A stretch of DNA of 19,470 nt from an uncultured Eggerthella sp. (GTDB taxonomy: Bacteria; Actinomycetota; Coriobacteriia; Coriobacteriales; Eggerthellaceae). Shown here one piece after another: positions 12,955 through 19,470 of this stretch (within the stretch, counting starts at the first letter, position 1; each line of letters starts with the position of its first letter). The notes beneath the pieces are model-generated. The model saw only the letters and a list, made by a program, of their open reading frames with translations. It had not been told where the DNA came from and made no database searches. The stretch is taken from the NCBI GenBank assembly GCA_900540345.1, contig UQFK01000014.1, forward strand, positions 1 through 19,470, written 5' to 3'. A program made the translations under genes and the position numbers.

Positions 12955-15900
12955 GTGGGTAAGCCCGAAAAATTCGATTCCACCAGCCATTATCGGACCC
13001 GTCGAAGCTTTGCAAAGATTCCTGACGTCATGGACGTCCCTAATCTTATCGCCATTCAAACGGAGAGTTTCAAGCAATTCGTTGATCAAGGCCTTGCAAA
13101 CGCTTTCGCAGACATCAGCCCTATCGAATCCAACAACAAAGATATGTGCGTTGAATTCGGTAAGCATGAGTTCGGAGAGCCGAAGTACAGCGTAGATGAG
13201 TGCAAAGCTCGTGACGTTTCCTATCAGGCTCCATTGTTCGCCGAGATTCGTTTCATTAATCGTGAGACTGGCGAGATCAAAGAGCAAGACGTCTTCATGG
13301 GCGATTTCCCGCTCATGACCCCACGTGGTACGTTCATTATCAATGGCACCGAACGTGTTGTTGTTTCTCAGTTGGTCCGTAGCCCAGGTGTCTACTTTTC
13401 TTCGGAACGCGACAAGACTTCCGACAAGACTATTTATAACGCCAAGATCATTCCTTCTCGAGGCGCTTGGCTTGAATTCGAGACCGACAAGCGCGATGTG
13501 CTCTCGGTTCGTATCGACCGTAAGCGCAAGCAGCCAGCAACACTGTTGCTTCGTGCGCTCGGTATCGCTGAGACCCGCGAGGAGATCATCGAGTTGCTCG
13601 GTGATTCAGAGATGGTCATCCGCACGCTCGATCGCGACCCTGCGACCACGAAGGAAGAGTCTCTTATCGAGCTCTACCGTCGTTTCCGTCCAGGCGAGCC
13701 TCCTACGATCGATTCCGCTCGCACCTTGCTCGACGGCTTGTTCTTCAATCCGCAGCGTTACGGGCTTGCAAAGGTTGGCCGCTATAAGATCAACAAGAAG
13801 CTCGGTTTCGATCCCGAAAACGAGACCCCGACGCTCACTGAAGAGGACATCGTAGAGACCATGCGCTATATCGTGGCGCTGCACGATGGACAAGAGGGCT
13901 ATCAAACCGATGATATCGACCATTTTGGCAACCGTCGTATCCGTACGGTAGGGGAGCTGATCCAAAATCAGTTCCGTATTGGTCTTTCTCGTATGGAGCG
14001 TGTGGTTCGCGAGCGTATGAGCATGCAAGAGCCTGACGATATCACGCCGCAGAGCCTCGTGAATATTCGTCCGATCGTGGCCGCTATCAAAGAGTTCTTC
14101 GGCTCCTCTCAGCTCTCGCAATTCATGGACCAGACTAATCCTGCTGCCGGTATTACACACAAGCGTCGTCTTTCTGCGCTTGGCCCAGGCGGTCTTTCTC
14201 GTGAGCGCGCAGGCTTTGAGGTCCGCGACGTTCATACCTCCCACTACGGTCGTATGTGCCCGATCGAGACCCCTGAAGGTCCTAACATCGGCCTTATCGG
14301 CTCCCTTGCAACTTACGCACGCATCAATCCATATGGTTTCATCGAGACCCCGTACCGTCGCGTTGTTGATGGTAAGGTCACCGATGATATCGACTACCTT
14401 ACTGCAGACGAGGAAGAGCACTACACTATCGCTCAGGCGAATGAGACGTTCAACCTCGAAACTCGCGAATTCGGCTACACCGACGACGATGGTGTCTTCC
14501 AGAAGGCAGCTCGCGTCCTCTGTCGTACGCGTGACGCGAATGGCGTCTTTGGTGAACCGGACGAGGTCGATCCGATGAATGTTCAATACATGGACGTTTC
14601 ACCTCGTCAGATGACTTCTGTTGCAACGTCGCTCATCCCATTTTTGGAGCATGACGACGCTAACCGTGCGCTCATGGGTTCTAACATGCAGCGTCAGGCT
14701 GTGCCTCTGCTTCGTCCAAATGCTCCGCTTGTTGGTACGGGTATTGAGCACCGCATCGCAGTCGACTCTGGCGAAATCTTGGTCACCCAGAACGCTGGTG
14801 TGGTCGACTATGTTGACGGTCAGACCATCATTGTTGAGCGCGAAGACGGTGAATATGACGAATATCTCGTTCCGAAGTTCCAGCGCTCCAATCAGAGCGG
14901 CTGCATGAATCATAAGCCCATCGTTGCTAAGGGTGATCGCGTCGAAGTTGGCGATGTTCTGGCTGATGGTCCGTCGTGTGATGGCGCAGAGCTTTCGCTG
15001 GGTCAGAATCTCATGGTTGCCTACATGCCATGGGAAGGCTTCAACTACGAGGACGCTATCATCATCTCGGAGCGCGTCGTTGCCGAAGACCTGCTCACTT
15101 CGATCCATATCTCTGAATATGAGATTGATGCACGTGACACGAAGCTGGGTCCTGAGGAGATCACTCGTGAGATCCCGAACATCTCTGAGGATATGATCTC
15201 TGACCTGGATGGCGATGGCATCATTCGTGTGGGTGCTGAAGTGTTCCCAGGCGATGTACTAGTCGGTAAGGTTACCCCGAAGGGCGAGACCGAGCTCACC
15301 GCTGAAGAGCGTCTGTTGCGCGCTATCTTTGGTGAGAAGGCGCGCGAAGTGCGTGACACGTCTTTGAAAGTGCCCCATGGCGCAGGCGGACGTGTTATCA
15401 ATGTCGTTCGCTCTTCTCGTCTCGATGGTGACGAACTTGCACCGGGTGTCAATGAGCTCGTGCGTGTCTTTGTTGCTCAGAAGCGTAAGATCCAGCAGGG
15501 CGACAAGCTTTCTGGCCGTCACGGAAATAAGGGCGTTATTTCGCGTATCCTCCCAGTTGAAGATATGCCATATTTGGCAGACGGTACCCCGATCGACATC
15601 ATCTTGAATCCGCTTGGTGTTCCTTCTCGTATGAACGTTGGTCAGTTGCTCGAGTGCCACCTTGGCTGGGCGGCTAAGTGGGGTTGGTCGGATGCTGAAG
15701 AGACCGATGAGGTCGTCGAAGGTCCGATGCATGTTGCAACGCCGGTATTTGACGGTGCGACCGAAAAAGAGATCTCCGATGTTATCGAGAAAGCAAACCG
15801 CAATCTTGTGAACATGCACAAAGAAAAGTACGGCGATCTAGCTCGTCTTGAGTTTGTACCGCAGCTTTCTCGCACGGGTAAGACCTGGCTCTACGATGGC

Positions 15901-16497
15901 CGCACGGGCGAGAAGTTCCGTGAGCCTATCACGGTTGGTCAGTCTTATATCTTGAAGTTGGGTCACTTGGTTGATGACAAGATCCATGCTCGCTCAACTG
16001 GTCCATACAGTCTTATCACGCAGCAGCCTCTGGGTGGTAAAGCTCAGTTCGGCGGTCAGCGTTTTGGTGAAATGGAAGTTTGGGCGCTCTATTCTTATGG
16101 CGCTTCGAACGTTCTGCAAGAGATCCTTACCATCAAGTCCGATGATACGTCGGGACGCGTCAAGTCCTATGAGGCTATTGTTAAGGGCGAGAGCATTCCT
16201 GCTCCTGAAGTTCCTGAATCTTTCAAGGTCCTTATCAAAGAAATGCGCTCGCTATGCCTGAACGTCGAACTTGAAGGCAATACGAATACGCATTCCGATC
16301 TCACTGCTTCGGCTGAGACGCAGGAAATGGAAGAGGAGCTGCTTGGAGCCCCGCTCGATACACCTTCATCGTCTGAAGGTGAAGAGCTGCTAGGTTCCAT
16401 CACGGCAGAATTGGATGATCTGTTGGATTTCGGTGCCGACCAACAAGAGGCGAGCGCAGAACCGACCGAGACGATCGCTGAGGGAGAGGAGAACTAA
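12955..16497 (+). CDS. rpoB: DNA-directed RNA polymerase subunit beta
   Basis: The protein has 1180 residues and is the full beta subunit, which forms the catalytic cleft of RNA polymerase with beta'. The rifampicin region lies at 384-408 (SSQLSQFMDQTNP, THKRRLSALG). Residues equivalent to E. coli Asp516, His526 and Ser531 are intact (Asp392, His402, Ser407), so no classic resistance change is present. RHGNKGVISRI, GRTGEKF and GGKAQFGGQRFGEMEVWAL are also conserved. After the usual end (MRSLCLNVELEGN), about 71 mostly acidic residues follow. GTG at 12955 is the start, 9 bases after AAGGAGG (12939-12945). An ATG at 12948 would give only a four-codon frame. It has its own promoter, and its stop abuts the rpoC ATG. 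rplJ and rplL are not upstream. Confidence 0.98.
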   Translation: MGKPEKFDSTSHYRTRRSFAKIPDVMDVPNLIAIQTESFKQFVDQGLANAFADISPIESNNKDMCVEFGKHEFGEPKYSVDECKARDVSYQAPLFAEIRFINRETGEIKEQDVFMGDFPLMTPRGTFIINGTERVVVSQLVRSPGVYFSSERDKTSDKTIYNAKIIPSRGAWLEFETDKRDVLSVRIDRKRKQPATLLLRALGIAETREEIIELLGDSEMVIRTLDRDPATTKEESLIELYRRFRPGEPPTIDSARTLLDGLFFNPQRYGLAKVGRYKINKKLGFDPENETPTLTEEDIVETMRYIVALHDGQEGYQTDDIDHFGNRRIRTVGELIQNQFRIGLSRMERVVRERMSMQEPDDITPQSLVNIRPIVAAIKEFFGSSQLSQFMDQTNPAAGITHKRRLSALGPGGLSRERAGFEVRDVHTSHYGRMCPIETPEGPNIGLIGSLATYARINPYGFIETPYRRVVDGKVTDDIDYLTADEEEHYTIAQANETFNLETREFGYTDDDGVFQKAARVLCRTRDANGVFGEPDEVDPMNVQYMDVSPRQMTSVATSLIPFLEHDDANRALMGSNMQRQAVPLLRPNAPLVGTGIEHRIAVDSGEILVTQNAGVVDYVDGQTIIVEREDGEYDEYLVPKFQRSNQSGCMNHKPIVAKGDRVEVGDVLADGPSCDGAELSLGQNLMVAYMPWEGFNYEDAIIISERVVAEDLLTSIHISEYEIDARDTKLGPEEITREIPNISEDMISDLDGDGIIRVGAEVFPGDVLVGKVTPKGETELTAEERLLRAIFGEKAREVRDTSLKVPHGAGGRVINVVRSSRLDGDELAPGVNELVRVFVAQKRKIQQGDKLSGRHGNKGVISRILPVEDMPYLADGTPIDIILNPLGVPSRMNVGQLLECHLGWAAKWGWSDAEETDEVVEGPMHVATPVFDGATEKEISDVIEKANRNLVNMHKEKYGDLARLEFVPQLSRTGKTWLYDGRTGEKFREPITVGQSYILKLGHLVDDKIHARSTGPYSLITQQPLGGKAQFGGQRFGEMEVWALYSYGASNVLQEILTIKSDDTSGRVKSYEAIVKGESIPAPEVPESFKVLIKEMRSLCLNVELEGNTNTHSDLTASAETQEMEEELLGAPLDTPSSSEGEELLGSITAELDDLLDFGADQQEASAEPTETIAEGEEN

Positions 16498-19470
16498 ATG
16501 ACTGAATTCGATGTTAATAACTTTGATGCCATCCGTATCTCTCTTGCGAGCGCTGAAGACGTGCGCGGTTGGTCTCGTGGCGAGGTTAAGAAGCCTGAAA
16601 CTATCAATTACCGTACGCTCAAGCCTGAAAAGGATGGTCTTTTCTGCGAGAAAATCTTTGGTCCAACGAAGGATTGGGAGTGCGCTTGTGGTAAGTACAA
16701 GCGAATTCGCTTCAAGGGTATTGTTTGCGAACGATGCGGCGTTGAGGTAACGCGCTCTAAAGTTCGTCGTGAACGTATGGGTCACATCGAACTGGCAGCT
16801 CCAGTATCGCATATCTGGTATTTCAAGGGCTCACCATCTCGCTTGGGCTATCTGCTCGACATCGCTCCTAAAGAGCTCGAAAAAGTACTTTATTTCGCAA
16901 GCTCCATCATCACCTCAGTCGATAAAGAGGCTCGTGAAGAGGATATTGAAGAGCTGCGTGACGAACTGTCGGCAGATATGGAAGAACTGGACGCAGAGCG
17001 TGATCGTTTGATCGCGGCAACACGTCGTCTCTCGCTTGATTATGTCCCTGAAGAGGACGAATTCGTCGATGACATCGACGAAGAAGAGCGTATGACTCCT
17101 GAAGAGGTCGAAGAAGAGATCGCAGATCTCTATGAAGAGTTCAACGAGCGCAAGGCCCTGCGTAACGAGGCATTCGAGGCATTCTTGAAGATCGAGCCTA
17201 AGCAGCTTGTTCCTGATGAGCAGCTTTATCGCGAGATGCGCACCAACTACTCTGAGTATTTCCGTGGTGGTATGGGTGCAGAGGCGGTTCGTGATCTGCT
17301 TGACGCGATCGACCTGCAGGCGACCGCTGATGAATTGCGCGAGGTTGTTGCGACAGGTAAGGGTCAGAAGCGCACGAAGGCCATCAAGCGCTTGAAAGTG
17401 GTTGATGCGTTCCTGCATTCTAAGAACAAGCCTTCTGACATGATCCTTGATGTTATTCCGGTCATCCCGCCTGATCTGCGCCCGATGGTACAGCTGGATG
17501 GTGGTCGTTTTGCGACATCAGACCTGAACGATCTCTATCGTCGTGTCATCAACCGCAACAACCGCTTGAAGCGTTTGCTTGATTTGGGTGCTCCTGAGAT
17601 CATCGTGAACAATGAGAAGCGTATGCTTCAAGAGGCAGTCGATTCGCTCTTTGACAACGGTCGTCGTGGTCGTCCTGTCACGGGTCCGGGCAATCGTCCG
17701 TTGAAGTCGATCTCTGACATGCTCAAAGGTAAGCAAGGTCGTTTCCGTCAGAACCTGCTCGGTAAGCGTGTTGACTATTCCGGCCGCTCCGTAATCGTCG
17801 TTGGCCCGACCTTGAAGCTGCATCAGTGCGGCCTTCCTTCCGCTATGGCGCTCGAGTTGTTCAAGCCTTTTGTCATCAAGCGTCTGGTCGAGCTTGAGTA
17901 TGCTGCCAACATCAAGGCTGCTAAGCGTGCAGTCGACCGTGGCGCAAGCTATGTTTGGGACGTTCTCGAAGAGGTCATCACAGAACATCCTGTACTACTG
18001 AACCGCGCTCCAACCCTTCACCGTCTGGGTATCCAGGCTTTCGAGCCAGTGCTGGTAGAGGGTAAGGCTATCCGTCTGCATCCGCTCGTTTGTACTGCAT
18101 TCAACGCAGACTTCGATGGTGACCAGATGGCAGTTCATGTACCGCTTGGTAATGAAGCGCAGGCTGAAGCTCGTGTGCTCATGCTCTCGGCGAACAATAT
18201 CAAGAGTCCGGCTCATGGTCGTCCGCTCACGGTTCCGACGCAGGATATGATCATCGGTCTGTATTACCTCACCGCTGCTCGTGATGGCTTCCCTGGTGAA
18301 GGTCGCGCATTCATCGACTTCGATGATGCCCTGAACGCCTACGATGCTCGTTCAGAGCTTGATCTGCAGGCTAAGATCTGGGTTCGTTTGAATAAGGACA
18401 CGCAGGTCGCGAGTGCTTTTGGCGAATTCGAGGAGCATAAGGCCGGCGAACGCATTCAGACCACTATTGGTCGCATCACCTTCAATGCGGTGCTGCCAGA
18501 TGATTATCCGTTCCTCAACTATGAGATGAATAAGACCGAGATCTCGCGTTTGGTAGAGGATTGCTGCAATCGCTACACCACCTCTGAGATGGAGCCCATC
18601 CTGGATGGTCTCAAGAGCGCAGGTTTCCACTATGCCACGCGTGCAGGTGTTACCGTTTCGGTCTACGACGCTACCATCCCGCCTCAAAAGGGCGAGATCT
18701 TGGCTGCAGCCGATGAAAAGGTCGCTGCGATCGATGAGGACTACGAGATGGGCCTCATGAGCGACGAGGAGCGTCATAAGCAGATCGTTGACATCTGGAA
18801 CGAAGCAAATGATGAGGTCGGCGAGGCTATGGCGGAGAACTTCGATAAGTTCAATCCGATCTACATGATGGCCTTCTCCGGAGCTCGTGGTAACATCAAG
18901 CAGATTCGTCAGCTGGCAGGTATGCGTGGTCTTATGTCCGACCCGAAGGGCGAGATCATTGACCGCCCGATCAAGGCGAACTTCCGCGAAGGTCTTTCTG
19001 TTCTGGAATACTTCATCTCTACGCATGGCGCTCGTAAGGGTCTTGCTGATACGGCGCTGCGTACTGCTGACTCAGGTTACCTTACCCGTCGTCTCGTTGA
19101 CGTTGCACAGGATGTTATCATCCGCGAGATCGATTGCGGTACGACTGACGGCATTGAGTGCAGTCTCTTGAACGCTAAGGGAGAAGTTGACGATTCTTTA
19201 GTCGGTCGTTGCCTGGTCGATCCTATCGTCGATCCAAATACGGGTGAGATCTTGCTTGAAGCAGGTGAGTTTGTTGGCTCTGTTGCTCAACTGAAGTCTT
19301 TTGTGGATGCAGGCATCGAGACGCTTACGCATCGCTCAGTCATGACCTGTCATGCTGAACACGGCATTTGCCAGAAATGCTATGGCTGGGATCTAGCTAC
19401 CTCGCGTCCGGTCAATATCGGTACGGCAGGCGGGCGTTTTGCCGGCCCGGTCGACCGGCGAACCTCGCAA
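16498..19470 (+). CDS. rpoC: DNA-directed RNA polymerase subunit beta' (partial, runs off the window)
   Basis: The first 991 codons of beta' are present and open to the edge. The ATG directly follows the rpoB TAA. The N-terminal zinc site is Cys62, Cys64, Cys77 and Cys80 (CACG...VCERCG). NADFDGDQM (536-544) carries the three Asp residues that hold the catalytic magnesium. The second zinc site is Cys880, Cys951, Cys958 and Cys961 (CHAEHGICQKC). The long match from PVIPPDLRPMVQL through KRVDYSGRSVIVVGP is of actinobacterial type. Residues about 140-215 are very acidic and helical, where other actinobacteria also vary. After codon 977 the reading no longer gives the expected AVGxIAAQSIGEPGTQ; the last 14 codons look corrupted (see findings), so the true frame beyond 19428 is uncertain. 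Confidence 0.97.
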   Translation, partial: MTEFDVNNFDAIRISLASAEDVRGWSRGEVKKPETINYRTLKPEKDGLFCEKIFGPTKDWECACGKYKRIRFKGIVCERCGVEVTRSKVRRERMGHIELAAPVSHIWYFKGSPSRLGYLLDIAPKELEKVLYFASSIITSVDKEAREEDIEELRDELSADMEELDAERDRLIAATRRLSLDYVPEEDEFVDDIDEEERMTPEEVEEEIADLYEEFNERKALRNEAFEAFLKIEPKQLVPDEQLYREMRTNYSEYFRGGMGAEAVRDLLDAIDLQATADELREVVATGKGQKRTKAIKRLKVVDAFLHSKNKPSDMILDVIPVIPPDLRPMVQLDGGRFATSDLNDLYRRVINRNNRLKRLLDLGAPEIIVNNEKRMLQEAVDSLFDNGRRGRPVTGPGNRPLKSISDMLKGKQGRFRQNLLGKRVDYSGRSVIVVGPTLKLHQCGLPSAMALELFKPFVIKRLVELEYAANIKAAKRAVDRGASYVWDVLEEVITEHPVLLNRAPTLHRLGIQAFEPVLVEGKAIRLHPLVCTAFNADFDGDQMAVHVPLGNEAQAEARVLMLSANNIKSPAHGRPLTVPTQDMIIGLYYLTAARDGFPGEGRAFIDFDDALNAYDARSELDLQAKIWVRLNKDTQVASAFGEFEEHKAGERIQTTIGRITFNAVLPDDYPFLNYEMNKTEISRLVEDCCNRYTTSEMEPILDGLKSAGFHYATRAGVTVSVYDATIPPQKGEILAAADEKVAAIDEDYEMGLMSDEERHKQIVDIWNEANDEVGEAMAENFDKFNPIYMMAFSGARGNIKQIRQLAGMRGLMSDPKGEIIDRPIKANFREGLSVLEYFISTHGARKGLADTALRTADSGYLTRRLVDVAQDVIIREIDCGTTDGIECSLLNAKGEVDDSLVGRCLVDPIVDPNTGEILLEAGEFVGSVAQLKSFVDAGIETLTHRSVMTCHAEHGICQKCYGWDLATSRPVNIGTAGGRFAGPVDRRTSQ

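Noticed and set aside
14101..14180. Rifampicin-resistance mutation in rpoB
   Set aside because: The residues equivalent to Asp516, His526 and Ser531 are wild type. The Thr and Ala differences around MDQTNP are not classic resistance changes.
13606..14586. Minus-strand ORF of 326 codons inside rpoB
   Set aside because: It lies wholly opposite highly conserved rpoB codons, has no homology I recognise and no ribosome-binding site. Long antisense frames are common opposite strongly codon-biased genes.
18352..19026. Minus-strand ORF of 224 codons inside rpoC
   Set aside because: It is antisense to clear beta' subunit sequence; its product has no recognisable domain.

Overview
The window looks like ordinary chromosomal DNA of a medium-GC Actinomycetota. 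My best guess is class Coriobacteriia (the Atopobium, Olsenella, Slackia or Cryptobacterium kind). This rests on actinobacterial-type RpoB and RpoC, a single-chain SecDF, and base composition that looks near 50% GC rather than the high GC of most actinobacteria. The placement is inference, since no database was searched. I see no prophage, insertion sequence, CRISPR array or defence island.

Layout. Positions 1-185 are the tail of an rRNA operon: the 3' end of a 5S rRNA, tRNA-Val(UAC) and a terminator. Positions 186-660 are AT-rich and carry no convincing gene. A minus-strand gene (661-1587) encodes a NYN/LabA-type nuclease-like domain joined to an OST-HTH (LOTUS) domain, with a TATAAT promoter just upstream. 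Next comes a queuosine block: a minus-strand fusion of QueH and QueA (1832-3550), then the divergent pair HAD hydrolase and tgt (3669-5551), whose stop and start codons overlap. Downstream on the same strand are a single-chain secDF (5640-8543) and a DUF1292-type gene sharing an ATGA overlap with it. This is the familiar queA-tgt-secDF neighbourhood with yajC missing and queA inverted.

After a terminator, an agcS sodium:alanine/glycine symporter gene (9167-10714) has a leader that can fold into two hairpins. A perfect 19-bp inverted repeat makes a two-way terminator between agcS and the convergent panE-like gene (10886-11824). A divergent SDR oxidoreductase gene (12001-12822) follows. The window ends with rpoB (12955-16497), transcribed from its own clear promoter, and the 5' two-thirds or so of rpoC (16498 to the edge).

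How the genes work together. Tgt puts preQ1 into tRNA position 34, the QueA half adds the epoxycyclopentane (epoxyqueuosine), and the QueH half reduces this to queuosine. The last three steps therefore sit in two divergent transcripts, the last two on one polypeptide. SecDF supports protein export. rpoBC encode the core RNA polymerase.

The most notable points are the QueH-QueA fusion with its neighbouring HAD gene, the structured agcS leader, a possible 45-codon gene or remnant at 1590-1727, and the corrupted last 42 bases, where the invariant RpoC motif AAQSIGEPG is garbled in a way that looks like contig-end sequencing error.
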